A stretch of DNA of 64,000 bases, from assembly GCA_028285495.1 (NCBI GenBank), contig JANQPB010000014.1, forward strand, positions 310,001 through 374,000, given 5' to 3'. Each line of letters opens with the position of its first letter. Position 1 is the stretch's first letter. The notes below the pieces were generated by a model, which saw only the letters and a list, made by a program, of their open reading frames with translations, made no database searches and was not told the DNA's origin. Position numbers and translations under genes: made by a program. Of this stretch, positions 42,687 to 51,070 are shown one piece after another. The stretch comes from Acidimicrobiales bacterium. Lineage in GTDB: Bacteria; Actinomycetota; Acidimicrobiia; Acidimicrobiales; SZUA-35.

Positions 42687-43367
42687 GTGCTCACCACGCT
42701 CGCCCAGGCGGTCGGTCTCGGGATCGCCGGCATCGACCCGTTCGGCGCCGCCATCCTGCTCTCGGCCATCACCGCCGGCGCGTCGCGAGCCGGCGTCGTC
42801 GCCTTCACCACCGCCGCCGTCGGGACGACGGTCGCCGCCGGTGTCGCCGTCACCGTGGCCGGGCGGGACCTGTTCGAGTGGGCCACCGACCTCGTGCCGT
42901 CGGCCGACAGCGCGGTCTGGGCGGTGGCCGAGCTCGTCGCCGCGGTGGTCATCGTCGCCTGGCTCGTCCGTCGCCGCCGACGAGGCGATCGACCAGCCAC
43001 GGAACGCACGAGCCCGACCCGAGGCGGGCCGCTCGCCTACGCCGCCGCCGGTGCGGCCTTCTCGGTCACGGGGATCGTCGACCCGACCTTCCTGGCAACG
43101 GCGGCGATCGCCGGCTCCACGTCGCTGGCGACCCTCGTGGCGGCGTTCACCCTCTGGACGGTCATCAGCCAGTTCATGCTGGTCGGGCTCTTCGTCGCCT
43201 ACCTCGCCGGCGCCCATCGGCCCCTGCTCGAACGGGTCCGTCGGATGCGTGAGCGCCACGGTCCGACCGGCGCCCGGCTCGTCACCGGCGCGGCGATCGT
43301 CATGGCCGGCTTCCTGTTCGTCGATGTCGGCTGGTTCGTCGCCACCGGTCGCTACCTCTTCGAGTAG
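42687..43367 (+). CDS. Polytopic membrane protein, exporter-like (LysE/GAP superfamily?)
   Basis: A 226-residue integral membrane protein with about six hydrophobic segments, beginning LTTLAQAVGLGIAGIDPFGAAILLSAI, where the early Asp-Pro resembles the P-x-x-P region of LysE/GAP-type exporters. A cytoplasmic Arg-rich loop follows TM3. No exact family is recognised. Its control by the divergent TetR repressor suggests efflux of the compound that TetR senses. Confidence 0.75.
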   Translation: MLTTLAQAVGLGIAGIDPFGAAILLSAITAGASRAGVVAFTTAAVGTTVAAGVAVTVAGRDLFEWATDLVPSADSAVWAVAELVAAVVIVAWLVRRRRRGDRPATERTSPTRGGPLAYAAAGAAFSVTGIVDPTFLATAAIAGSTSLATLVAAFTLWTVISQFMLVGLFVAYLAGAHRPLLERVRRMRERHGPTGARLVTGAAIVMAGFLFVDVGWFVATGRYLFE

Positions 43368-43397
43368 CGACCCCGACCGTCGGCCGCGGGGTGCGGC

Positions 43398-43403
43398 TAG
43401 CGT
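43398..43403 (+). promoter_or_regulatory. -10 box (TAGCGT) of the ureohydrolase gene
   Basis: TAGCGT is 6 nt before the GTG at 43410; leaderless. Confidence 0.45.
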
Positions 43404-43409
43404 CGAGGC

Positions 43410-44282
43410 GTGACCAGCCCGTCGCCCGTCCAGCTGCTCGGCGTTCCCTACGACGCCCACTCGTCGCATCTGCGGGGACCGGCGGAGGCCCCGGCCGCCG
43501 TCCGGGCGGCGCTGCACGGCGGATCGGCCAACTGGTTCACCGAGCTGGGGGTCGAGGTCGACCCGAGCGACGGCGGCTGGGTCGACCGGGGCGACGTCGA
43601 GGTCGACAACGACGACCCGGGCGCCGTCGAGTCGGTGCTGGCCGCCATCGACGCGGCGGCGACCGACGGCATCGGCCCCGGCGGCCGACCGGCCGGTGCC
43701 GGCCCGGCCCCGCTGCTGGCCGTCGGCGGTGACCATCTCGTCACCTGGCCCCTGGTGCGGGCCGTCGCCCGAAGCCGAGCCGCGATCGCGGGGTCGCTCA
43801 CGATCGTGCACGTCGACGCCCATCCCGACCTCTACGACGAGCTCGACGGCGACCGCTTCTCCCACGCCTGCCCGTTCGCCCGGATCATGGAGGAGGGCCT
43901 GGCCGACCGCCTGATCCAGATCGGGATCCGCACGGCGACCAACCACCAGCGGGACCAGGCCGAGCGGTTCGGCGTCGAGATGCTGGAGCTGCGGCACTGG
44001 GACGGCACGGTGCCGACGATCGAGGGGCCGGTCTACGTCTCCATCGACGTCGACGGGCTCGATCCGGCGTTCGCGCCCGGCGTGTCCCACCACGAGCCGG
44101 GCGGGCTGACCACGAGGCAGCTCCTCGACGTGATCCACGAGCTGGGCCGCCGGCCGGAGCTGACCGTCGTCGGGGCCGACCTGGTCGAGATCAACCCACG
44201 CCGCGACCTGCACGACGTGACGGCCATGCTCGGAGCCAAGCTGGTTCGCGAGCTGCTGGCGCTGCTCGGGGCCGGACGCTGA
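43410..44282 (+). CDS. Arginase/agmatinase family ureohydrolase
   Basis: A 290-residue binuclear Mn enzyme. The three metal motifs are present: GGDHL near residue 110, HVDAHPDLYDE near 135 and SIDVDGLDPAFAPG near 213. The family cleaves guanidino compounds such as arginine, agmatine or formiminoglutamate to urea or formamide and an amine. The specific substrate cannot be assigned; agmatinase-like is most consistent with HVDAHPD. Leaderless start (TAGCGT 6 nt before). Confidence 0.88.
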   Translation: MTSPSPVQLLGVPYDAHSSHLRGPAEAPAAVRAALHGGSANWFTELGVEVDPSDGGWVDRGDVEVDNDDPGAVESVLAAIDAAATDGIGPGGRPAGAGPAPLLAVGGDHLVTWPLVRAVARSRAAIAGSLTIVHVDAHPDLYDELDGDRFSHACPFARIMEEGLADRLIQIGIRTATNHQRDQAERFGVEMLELRHWDGTVPTIEGPVYVSIDVDGLDPAFAPGVSHHEPGGLTTRQLLDVIHELGRRPELTVVGADLVEINPRRDLHDVTAMLGAKLVRELLALLGAGR

Positions 44283-44318
44283 CGGTGGGCGGTCGCCGGC
44301 GACCGTCGCCGACCGTCA
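44280..44318. terminator. Long hairpin spanning both stop codons
   Basis: TGACGGT at the ureohydrolase stop pairs with ACCGTCA at the stop of the convergent gene, and the GC-rich interior (GGTCGCCGGCGACC at its centre) continues the stem with a small bulge. Probably a bidirectional terminator. Confidence 0.45.
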
Positions 44319-44903
44319 CGGCCCGGGCCGCCGCCAGCTCGGATCGCGGCCGATGAAGCCGGCCAGGCGGGTCTCGGGATCGGCGTCGTCCGGCACCGGG
44401 ACCGCCGGGCCGTACTGGCCGGACGAGCGGAGCAGGTCCTCGATGTCGGCCATCCCGTCGACCATCCGGGTGCACCACCCGGGGTCGAGCGCCGGCTCGA
44501 CCCCGGCCGCCCTGGCCAGGTCCCAGGTGTGCATGAACACGTCGGCGGTGTAGAACCGGTCGACCGCATCGGCCAGGCGGTGGCGGCCGGCCTGTGGGTG
44601 CTCGAAGTCGGCCTCGGCCCGCTCGGCGTCGTCGAGCAGCGCCTGGACCGCAGCCGCCCGGGCCGCCCAGGCCGCCACCGGCTCGTCGACCGGGGGCCCG
44701 GGCGGCAACTCGACCCCGCCGGTGGCCAGGAAGCCGGGGAACCACTCGACGAGGTGGCGCACGACGTCGCGGGCCCGCCAGCCGTCGACCGGGGTCGGGC
44801 CGTCCCAGTCGGCGACCGAGCGGGTCACCTCGGCGAAGCGCCCGGCCACGACCCGATGGCGGGCGACTGGGTCGAGATCGACCAGCGGTGACGCCGACGC
44901 CAT
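44316..44903 (-). CDS. Maleylpyruvate isomerase-type DinB protein (TIGR03086-like)
   Basis: A 195-residue DinB-fold protein. WRARDVVRHLVEWFPGFLA and ADVFMHTWDLARAAG carry the metal-binding His residues typical of the TIGR03083/TIGR03086 mycothiol-type family. The ATG shares one base with the stop of the AHSA1 gene (TGATG), so it is the third gene of the ArsR operon. No SCP-2 domain is attached here, unlike the paralogue at 10458. Confidence 0.82.
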   Translation of the reverse strand: MASASPLVDLDPVARHRVVAGRFAEVTRSVADWDGPTPVDGWRARDVVRHLVEWFPGFLATGGVELPPGPPVDEPVAAWAARAAAVQALLDDAERAEADFEHPQAGRHRLADAVDRFYTADVFMHTWDLARAAGVEPALDPGWCTRMVDGMADIEDLLRSSGQYGPAVPVPDDADPETRLAGFIGRDPSWRRPGP

Positions 44904-45478
44904 CAGTCGGCCGCCGGGTCCGGGTCGACGTCCGGGTCGAGGTCCGGGTCGAGGTCTGTCTCGACGTCGGCCAGGAGCGCGTCGAGCTTTGCGTAGCCGG
45001 CGTCGACGCCGCCCTCCATGCCCGAGGCGAGCCAGGCGTCCCGGGCCTCGAAGCTGTCGACCAGCGACTGGGCGTGCAACCGGGTCCGGCCGCCGCCGAG
45101 GTCATCGAACCGGAGGGTCTCGAGGGCGACGTCGTCCGGCGTGCCGAGAAAGGTGAACGTCTGGACCAGGCGCTCGGGCGTCACCTGATGGAAGCAGCCC
45201 CGGAACTCGAACACCGACCCGTCGTCGCCCTCCGACGCCCAGCGCCACGAGCCGCCGTCGCGGGCGTCCCAGTCGATGATCCGGGTGGTCAGCTCGTCCG
45301 GTCCGATCCAGCGGACGAACAGGTCGGGGTCGGTGTGGGCCCGGTGCAGCTGCGCCGGCGTCGCCGCGAAGTCCCGGGTGATGCGGATGATCGGCACGTG
45401 CTCGTCTGCCTCGACGACCGTCTGGTCGTAGCGGCCGGCGGGGTCGCCGTCGGCGCCGCCGATGGTCGGATCGGTCAT
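44903..45478 (-). CDS. AHSA1-type SRPBCC protein
   Basis: A 191-residue SRPBCC protein of the AHSA1/YndB type (IIRITRDFAATPAQLHRAHT, DPDLFVRWIGP, FEFRGCFHQVTPERLVQTF). The acidic tail is a run of DPD-type repeats. ArsR-AHSA1 pairs are widespread; AHSA1-like proteins bind hydrophobic ligands and may act with the regulator. The start overlaps the arsR stop as ATGA. Confidence 0.85.
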   Translation of the reverse strand: MTDPTIGGADGDPAGRYDQTVVEADEHVPIIRITRDFAATPAQLHRAHTDPDLFVRWIGPDELTTRIIDWDARDGGSWRWASEGDDGSVFEFRGCFHQVTPERLVQTFTFLGTPDDVALETLRFDDLGGGRTRLHAQSLVDSFEARDAWLASGMEGGVDAGYAKLDALLADVETDLDPDLDPDVDPDPAAD

Positions 45479-45846
45479 GTCGCTCCTCGCTCGTCGTCGG
45501 TCGGATCGGCTTGCGGCTCGTCGTCAGGGGCCAGCTCGGCCAGAACGGCATCGAGGCGCTGGTGGCGCCGCTCGGCCTGCCGGCGGTAGCGCTCGATCCA
45601 TCGATCCATCAGATCGAAGACCTCGGCCTCGAGGTGCACCGTCCGCCGCTGGGCGTCGGCCGTCTTGGTCACGACGCCGGCCCGCTCCAGCACCTTGAGG
45701 TGCTTGGAGACCGCCTGCACGCTCATGTCGTACGGCTCGGCCAGCTCGCCGACGGTGGCGTCACCGGCGGCCAGCCTGGTCACCAGATCGCGGCGGGTCG
45801 GGTCGGCCAACGCGGCGAAGACCACGCCGAGCGGATCGATGCCCAT
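45475..45846 (-). CDS. ArsR-family repressor
   Basis: A 123-residue winged-helix regulator of the SdpR/ArsR type (FAALADPTRRDLVTRLAAG, then VQAVSKHLKVLERAGVV). No Cys cluster for metal sensing is present, so it probably senses an organic signal or contacts the AHSA1 protein. GGGAGG lies upstream of ATG 45846. Two palindromic operators lie across its promoter, indicating autorepression of the three-gene operon. Confidence 0.9.
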   Translation of the reverse strand: MGIDPLGVVFAALADPTRRDLVTRLAAGDATVGELAEPYDMSVQAVSKHLKVLERAGVVTKTADAQRRTVHLEAEVFDLMDRWIERYRRQAERRHQRLDAVLAELAPDDEPQADPTDDERGAT

Positions 45847-45868
45847 CGTTCCCTCCCCCATCGCTGTG

Positions 45869-45886
45869 GTCAACCGTCCGGTTGAC
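45869..45886. promoter_or_regulatory. ArsR operator 1 (TCAACC-N4-GGTTGA)
   Basis: GTCAACCG-tc-CGGTTGAC is a perfect palindrome at the predicted transcription start of the arsR operon. Confidence 0.7.
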
Positions 45887-45890
45887 GACG

Positions 45891-45920
45891 ACCGTACGGC
45901 CGACCACCGCCTGTTGTCAA
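45891..45920 (-). promoter_or_regulatory. arsR promoter (TTGACA - 18 nt - TACGGT)
   Basis: On the minus strand TTGACA (45920-45915) and TACGGT (45896-45891) are separated by 18 nt, a near-consensus housekeeping promoter. The -35 overlaps operator 2, the start site overlaps operator 1. Confidence 0.65.
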
Positions 45921-45932
45921 CCATATGGTTGA
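45917..45932. promoter_or_regulatory. ArsR operator 2 (TCAACC-N4-GGTTGA)
   Basis: TCAACCATATGGTTGA is a perfect 16-bp palindrome covering the arsR -35 box, 47 bp centre-to-centre from operator 1. Confidence 0.7.
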
Positions 45933-46043
45933 GGAAACGGGGCCAGGTGCGCCGACGTCGACCATCGGCGCCGAGGGCTGGCGCCCGTGCCGCCGAACCG
46001 CCAAAGTAGGAGCCCGAACAGGGGACGACGAGGGGAACGACAG

Positions 46044-46817
46044 ATGGATCAGAAGCTCGAGGGCAAGACCGCGCTGGTCACCGGCGGCTCGGCCGGGATC
46101 GGATTCGGCATCGCCCGCTGCTTCCTCGAGGCCGGCGGCAACGTCATGATCACCTCCCGCAAGGCCGACAAGTGCGAGGAGGCGGCCGACCGGCTGAAGG
46201 CGGAGGACCTGCCCGGCCAAGTCGACTGGCGGGTCAGCCACGTCGGCGACCCCGAGCAGGGTGAGAAGGTGATGGAGGAGACCGTCGACCGCTTCGGCTC
46301 GTTCGACATCCTCGTCAACAACGCCGCCACCAATCCCCACAACGGCCGCACGATCGACGTGCCGGCCTCGATGCTCGACAAGACCTACGAGGTCAACGTG
46401 CGCGGCCCGATGCTGTGGACCCAGATCGCCTGGAACCGGTGGATGCAGGAGTCGGGCGGCAGCGTGATCAACATCGCCTCGGTCGGCGGCTTCCACACGT
46501 CGAAGGACATCGGCGTCTACTGCATGTTCAAGTCGACGCTGATCCACATGACCAAGCAGCTCGGAGCCGAGCTCGGCCCGCAGGTCCGGGTCAACTGCAT
46601 CGCCCCCGGCCTGATCCGGACCGACTTCGCCCGGGTCCTGTGGGAGGGCGAGCGGGGCCAGGCGATCGCCGACTCCATGCCGGTGAAGCGCCTGGGCGAG
46701 CCGGAGGACATCGGCAGGGCCGCGCTGTTCCTGGCCGCCGACGCTCCATGGATGACCGGCCAGACGATCATCGTCGACGGCGGCGAGACCATCCGGGTCG
46801 AGCAACCGGCCCTGTAG
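46044..46817 (+). CDS. Short-chain dehydrogenase/reductase
   Basis: A 257-residue SDR with TGGSAGIG (NAD(P) loop), NNAA, catalytic Ser in NIASVGG, and YCMFK (Tyr-x-x-x-Lys). It oxidises or reduces a hydroxyl or carbonyl substrate. A GAGGGG site lies upstream of the ATG; the divergent ArsR operator region is about 110 nt away and might also influence this gene. The amidase gene follows after 77 nt. Confidence 0.88.
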   Translation: MDQKLEGKTALVTGGSAGIGFGIARCFLEAGGNVMITSRKADKCEEAADRLKAEDLPGQVDWRVSHVGDPEQGEKVMEETVDRFGSFDILVNNAATNPHNGRTIDVPASMLDKTYEVNVRGPMLWTQIAWNRWMQESGGSVINIASVGGFHTSKDIGVYCMFKSTLIHMTKQLGAELGPQVRVNCIAPGLIRTDFARVLWEGERGQAIADSMPVKRLGEPEDIGRAALFLAADAPWMTGQTIIVDGGETIRVEQPAL

Positions 46818-46894
46818 TCGACCGCACAGCCGGCCCCCGGCGACGGGGCGAACCACCGACCACACGACCGTACGATCCGAGGAGGGAACCGACG

Positions 46895-48298
46895 ATGGCC
46901 TCCGCCACCGACCCCTGCGACCTGACCGTCGAGCAGATCCTGGCCGGCTACCGCCGGGGCAGTCTGTCGCCGACCGAGGTCGTCGAGGCCAACCTGGCCC
47001 GCATCGAGGCGACCGAGCAGACGCTGAACGCCTTCGCCGTCCGGGTCGACGGCGGGCGCCTGCGCATCGAGGCGACCGAGTCGGCCGACCGGTGGTTCCG
47101 GGGCGAGCCGCTCGGCGACCTCGACGGCGTGCCAGTGACCGTCAAGGACATCGTCGACATGGCCGGCCTGCCGACCTCCGAGGGCAGCGCCGTCACGTCG
47201 ACGGAGAAGGCCACGACCGACCACCCGTCGGTGGCCAGGCTGCGGGAGGCCCGAGCCATCATCCTGGGCAAGACCACCACGTCCGAGTTCGGGTGGAAGG
47301 GCATGACCGACACCCCCCGCTTCGGCATCACCCGCAACCCGTGGAACCCCGACCACACCCCGGGCGGATCGTCCGGTGGGGCCGGGGCCAGCCTGGCCGC
47401 CGGCATCGGTGCCGTTGCCCACGGCAACGACGGCGGCGGCTCGATCCGGATCCCCGCCGCCTACTGCGGACTGGTCGGCCTGAAGCCGACGTTCGGGCGG
47501 GTCCCCCATGCGCCGGTCGAGTCGCCGTTCGCGACCCTGGTGGCCAACGGACCGCTCGCCCGGACGGTCGGGGACGCCGCGCTGCTGCTCAACGTGCTGT
47601 CGCGGCCCGACCTGCGTGACTGGCACGCCGTGCCCCACGACTCCCGCGACTGGCGGGTCGGCATCAACGACGGCCTCGGCGGGCTCAAGCTGGCCTGGAC
47701 GTCGACCCTCGGCGGGGCGACGACCAGCCCCGAGGTCGCCGCCACCTGCCGAGCCGCCGTCGACCGGCTGGCCGATGCCGGGGCCGACGTGACCGAGGTC
47801 GACGACGTCTTCGAGCCGCTCCGCCCCCAGCTCGAGGACTACTGGAAGGCGGGGTTCGCCACGATCCTGCACTCGATCCCGTCCGACCGTTGGTCGGAGC
47901 TCGACCCCGGATTCCGGGCACTGGCCCAGGAGGGCATGGGCGCCGACGTGCACCAGATGGCCGCCGCAACCGGGGCCAGGGCCCGGTTGGTCGAGACGAT
48001 GCGCCGCTTCCACCTGGACCACGACGTGCTGCTGACGCCGACGATGCCGACCCTGCCGCCACCGGTCGAGACGATCTACCACTCCCCCGAGTTCGACCGG
48101 TGGGACCACGCCGTGCCCTTCACGGTGCCGTTCAACTACAGCGGCCAGCCGGCGGCGTCGATCCCGGTCGGTCGGGTCGGTGGGCTGCCGGTCGGGCTGC
48201 AGGTGGTCGCCACCCACTTCCGCGAAGACCTCGTGCTCCGGGTGGCCAGGGCCACGCTCGACCTGCTCGACTGGCGGTGGGAGCGGGCCCCGATCTGA
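46895..48298 (+). CDS. Amidase signature family enzyme
   Basis: A 467-residue amidase. The Ser-cisSer-Lys triad is K84 (PVTVKD), S159 (GGSSGGAGAS) and S183 (GNDGGGSIRIPAAY). It hydrolyses an amide bond, producing acid and ammonia; not the GatA subunit because no gatB or gatC is near and the C-terminal region is of the 6-aminohexanoate-dimer-hydrolase type. GGAGGG lies 8 nt before the ATG. Possibly cotranscribed with the upstream SDR. Confidence 0.9.
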   Translation: MASATDPCDLTVEQILAGYRRGSLSPTEVVEANLARIEATEQTLNAFAVRVDGGRLRIEATESADRWFRGEPLGDLDGVPVTVKDIVDMAGLPTSEGSAVTSTEKATTDHPSVARLREARAIILGKTTTSEFGWKGMTDTPRFGITRNPWNPDHTPGGSSGGAGASLAAGIGAVAHGNDGGGSIRIPAAYCGLVGLKPTFGRVPHAPVESPFATLVANGPLARTVGDAALLLNVLSRPDLRDWHAVPHDSRDWRVGINDGLGGLKLAWTSTLGGATTSPEVAATCRAAVDRLADAGADVTEVDDVFEPLRPQLEDYWKAGFATILHSIPSDRWSELDPGFRALAQEGMGADVHQMAAATGARARLVETMRRFHLDHDVLLTPTMPTLPPPVETIYHSPEFDRWDHAVPFTVPFNYSGQPAASIPVGRVGGLPVGLQVVATHFREDLVLRVARATLDLLDWRWERAPI

Positions 48299-48312
48299 GT
48301 GACCGGGTCCGG

Positions 48313-49044
48313 CTAGTGGGCGAGCTGCTCCAGCACCGCCCGCAGGTCATCCATGCCGGACGCCGTCGCCCCGGCGTCCCAGGCGTCGCCCTCGTGGCTG
48401 AACCCGTGGTCGGCGCCGGGGTGGACGACGATCCGGCAGTCACCGTGGTCGGCGAACGCGCCGGTCACCGCGTCGATGGCCTCGGGCGGCGTGATCGGGT
48501 CGGCGTCGCCGAAGTGGAAGCGGAGCGGTCCGCTCATGGCCGGCACGTCGAGCCGGTCGAGCACCCCCTCCATCCGGCTGCCGTGCCAGGTCACGACCCC
48601 TGCGAGGTGGCCGGCCGACATCCCAAGCAGCACCGGCGGGCCGCCGAAGCAGATCCCGAGGCCGGCCACCCTGCCGTTGCCGCGGTCGGCCAACCAGCCG
48701 GCCACCGCAGCGACGTCGCCGGGCACCCGCGATCGGTCGAGCCGGCCGGCCCGGTCGAACGCGGCCTGGCGGTCCGAATAGGGGATCGGGCCCGGGTCGA
48801 CCGTCCAGAACGGGTCCATCACCGCAGCGGTGGCCACGTCGGTCAGCGAGGCGAGCTGCTCGACCAGGTCTTCGTTCGCCCCGAAGATCGACGGAACACA
48901 CAGCAACGCCGGTCGCTCGGCGCCGGCCTCGACCGCCCCCTCATCCCCGACCACGATGACCGGAACGGCCCCGTCGTCGACCGCAACCTGCACGTCCCGT
49001 CGATCCACCACCACGACCTCGCTCGCGTCCCGTCGACCGGCCAC
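48313..49044 (-). CDS. Dienelactone hydrolase family protein
   Basis: A 243-residue alpha/beta hydrolase. The nucleophile is Cys in GLGICFGG, Asp in FGDADPIT and His in GADHGFS complete the triad, as in carboxymethylenebutenolidase. DLH enzymes open dienelactones during chloroaromatic or aromatic breakdown; many relatives act on other esters. The start is a GTG at 49044 with no clear ribosome site; TAGGGT 24 nt upstream is a possible -10. Convergent with the amidase. Confidence 0.85.
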   Translation of the reverse strand: MAGRRDASEVVVVDRRDVQVAVDDGAVPVIVVGDEGAVEAGAERPALLCVPSIFGANEDLVEQLASLTDVATAAVMDPFWTVDPGPIPYSDRQAAFDRAGRLDRSRVPGDVAAVAGWLADRGNGRVAGLGICFGGPPVLLGMSAGHLAGVVTWHGSRMEGVLDRLDVPAMSGPLRFHFGDADPITPPEAIDAVTGAFADHGDCRIVVHPGADHGFSHEGDAWDAGATASGMDDLRAVLEQLAH

Positions 49045-49069
49045 GGTCGGCCGATCTGCGCCCGAACCC

Positions 49070-49075
49070 TACACT
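49070..49075 (+). promoter_or_regulatory. -10 box (TACACT) of the kinase-fold gene
   Basis: TACACT is 7 nt before the GTG at 49083; leaderless. It overlaps a possible minus-strand TAGGGT of the divergent hydrolase. Confidence 0.5.
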
Positions 49076-49082
49076 GGCCCCG

Positions 49083-50057
49083 GTGACCAACCAGCGCAAC
49101 GGGGCCGGCGGCGACACCGAGGACGAGTGGGTCGACTGGGAGCCGAAGGAACCGATCGCGTCGCCACCGCCGTCGGCGACACTCGACTGGATCGAGACCG
49201 AGCTGCAGGCGGCCGTCATCGACGTGCTGGCACTGCCAGGCGGCCTGTCGTCGGCCGTGCACCGGCTCGAGCTGCTCGACGGCCGGGCGGTGGTGCTGCG
49301 GCGCTACGTGCTCGACGACTGGATGGCCCGCGAGCCGAACATTCCCCACGACGAGGCGAGGATCCTCGAGCTGCTGTCGAGGCTCGACCTGCCCATGGTC
49401 ACGCCGAGCCTCGTGCTGGCCGACCCGGACGGCGAGGTGGCCGACGCCCCGGCCATCGTGATGAGCGAGGTGCCCGGTCGACCCGAGCTGGCCCCGGTCG
49501 ACCCCGGCCCCTGGGCCGATGCGCTGGCCGAGACGATGGCCTACATCCACGCCATCGAGGTCGAGGCGGTGGCCGACGAGGTCGGCGAGTGGCGGCGGTG
49601 GGATCGGCCGGTTCGACCGACGCCGATCTGGACCGAGCAGCCCGAGCAGTGGGAGGAGGCGAGGGAGCGGGTGCCAGACGACCTGCCGGTCGACAACCCC
49701 AGCTTCCTGCACCGCGACTTCCATCCGAACAACGTGCACTGGTCCGACACCGACGTCGTGGCCATCGTCGACTGGCTCGGCGCCTGCGTCGGCGAGCCGG
49801 CGGCCGACCTGGCCCACTGCCGGTGGAACCTGGCGGTCCTCGACGGACCCGAGCGGGCCGTCCAGTTCACCTGGCGCTACCGGGAGCTGACCGGCTACGA
49901 GGTCGACACGACGCCGTACGACCTGGCCACGATCCTCTCGGCCCCGGTCGGGCCGTTCCCGGTCTTCGCCTGGCACGCGCTCGGCCGCCGGGACCTCACC
50001 CCGGAGGTGGTGGGCGAGCGCATCGACGTCTGGCTGGCCCACATCCTCCGGAGCTGA
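49083..50057 (+). CDS. Phosphotransferase (APH family)
   Basis: A 324-residue aminoglycoside-phosphotransferase-fold protein. The ATP/substrate motifs are FLHRDFHPNNVHW (catalytic loop) and AIVDWLGACVGEPAADLAH. The first 30 residues are acidic and disordered. Such APH-like proteins phosphorylate unknown metabolites; antibiotic resistance should not be assumed. Leaderless start (TACACT 7 nt before GTG). Confidence 0.85.
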   Translation: MTNQRNGAGGDTEDEWVDWEPKEPIASPPPSATLDWIETELQAAVIDVLALPGGLSSAVHRLELLDGRAVVLRRYVLDDWMAREPNIPHDEARILELLSRLDLPMVTPSLVLADPDGEVADAPAIVMSEVPGRPELAPVDPGPWADALAETMAYIHAIEVEAVADEVGEWRRWDRPVRPTPIWTEQPEQWEEARERVPDDLPVDNPSFLHRDFHPNNVHWSDTDVVAIVDWLGACVGEPAADLAHCRWNLAVLDGPERAVQFTWRYRELTGYEVDTTPYDLATILSAPVGPFPVFAWHALGRRDLTPEVVGERIDVWLAHILRS

Positions 50058-50077
50058 ACCGGACCCGGGCCGGCGAC

Positions 50078-50533
50078 CTACGCAGCCACGGGGGTCGCGG
50101 TTGCCTGCGCCAGCGAGGCCCGCTCGCGGCTGCGATCCCAGAGCAGCAGCCCGGCCTGGGCCACCACCAGGCCGAAGGCGATCCAGGTGACGAAGACGTT
50201 GGTCCCGCTCTGGGCCCCGGCGTTGACGTCGCCCATCTGACCGACGAGCAGCATGACCAACGAGATCACGACCACCAGGCGGACCCGGGTCAGCACCCCG
50301 GCCAGCAGCACGGCGACCATGGCGCTGTTCTTGCCGCCCCAGCTCCAGATCAGGAACTCGTTGCTCGGCTCGGGGATGTCCATGCTGGAGAAGAAGGTGC
50401 TCTGGTCGGCCAGCGAGATGTAGGACAGCATCGAGTAGATCGCCACCAGCAACACCGGGATGATCAGGAACGGCCAGCCGAGCCGCTTGCTCACGTAGGG
50501 CTGGCCGTCGAGGGCGGATGTGGATCGGCTCAT
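50078..50533 (-). CDS. Membrane protein, TetR-controlled (second of pair)
   Basis: A 151-residue protein with four hydrophobic segments (GWPFLIIPVLLVAIYSMLSY, VAVLLAGVLTRVRLVVVISL and VFVTWIAFGLVVAQAGLLLW among them). No family is recognised. AGGAGG precedes the ATG, which overlaps the stop of the preceding gene as ATGA. It follows the first membrane protein and is probably under the TetR regulator at 51071. Confidence 0.75.
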   Translation of the reverse strand: MSRSTSALDGQPYVSKRLGWPFLIIPVLLVAIYSMLSYISLADQSTFFSSMDIPEPSNEFLIWSWGGKNSAMVAVLLAGVLTRVRLVVVISLVMLLVGQMGDVNAGAQSGTNVFVTWIAFGLVVAQAGLLLWDRSRERASLAQATATPVAA

Positions 50534-50946
50534 GCCGGGACCTCCTGGGTGTTGGCGTCTCGCTGCTCGAGACGGAACAGGGTGCGGAGCACGTAGAGCT
50601 CCGAGGCGAACAGCAGGCCGAAGAACACCAACTGGCCGACGAGGGCGCCGGCGCCATCGGTGTTGGTGAAGGCCATGACGAGATCGGCGGCATCGGTCAG
50701 GAAGCGGGCGGCGACGAGCGCCATCAGGCCGAAGCGGCTGCCGATGAACAGCATCGCCAGGATCGCGAGCCCGACGCCGATGTTGCGATTGGCGTAGAGG
50801 CCGACGGCGAAGAGGCTGTCGTCGTTGACCACCAGATCGGGGAACTGGTTCGACGAGTCGAGGTGGGCCAGCGCGCCGAACAGCAGCGCCGCCGCCGCAT
50901 GCAGCACGGCCAGCACGGCCACGGATCGGGGGATCGTCTGTCGCAT
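50530..50946 (-). CDS. Membrane protein, TetR-controlled (first of pair)
   Basis: A 138-residue protein with four hydrophobic segments (SVAVLAVLHAAAALLFGALA, VGLAILAMLFIGSRFGLMAL, VGQLVFFGLLFASELYVLRT and a short middle one). It has the size and pattern of DUF4345-like small membrane proteins, but I cannot assign it firmly. The promoter region shared with the divergent tetR contains two palindromes of the repressor. Confidence 0.75.
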   Translation of the reverse strand: MRQTIPRSVAVLAVLHAAAALLFGALAHLDSSNQFPDLVVNDDSLFAVGLYANRNIGVGLAILAMLFIGSRFGLMALVAARFLTDAADLVMAFTNTDGAGALVGQLVFFGLLFASELYVLRTLFRLEQRDANTQEVPA

Positions 50947-50979
50947 CGGTACCTCGCCTCGCCTGGACAACGGTGGAGT

Positions 50980-51002
50980 ATTCGCTACATCTTGTAGCGA
51001 AT
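50980..51002. promoter_or_regulatory. TetR operator 1 (ATTCGCTACA / TGTAGCGAAT)
   Basis: A perfect ten-base inverted repeat with a TCT spacer between the divergent membrane-protein operon and the tetR gene at 51071. Confidence 0.75.
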
Positions 51003-51026
51003 TGAATCCTAGAACCGCGCTCGGCA

Positions 51027-51049
51027 ATCCGCAACAACTTGTAGCGAAT
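51027..51049. promoter_or_regulatory. TetR operator 2, imperfect
   Basis: ATCCGCAACA-act-TGTAGCGAAT matches operator 1 at 18 of 20 arm positions and lies 47 bp centre-to-centre from it, close to the -10 box of the tetR gene. Confidence 0.65.
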
Positions 51050-51058
51050 ACTGGGCGG

Positions 51059-51064
51059 TACCCT
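51059..51064 (+). promoter_or_regulatory. -10 box (TACCCT) of the tetR gene
   Basis: TACCCT lies 6 nt before GTG 51071 and adjacent to operator 2, consistent with autorepression. Confidence 0.45.
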
Positions 51065-51070
51065 GGGGTG

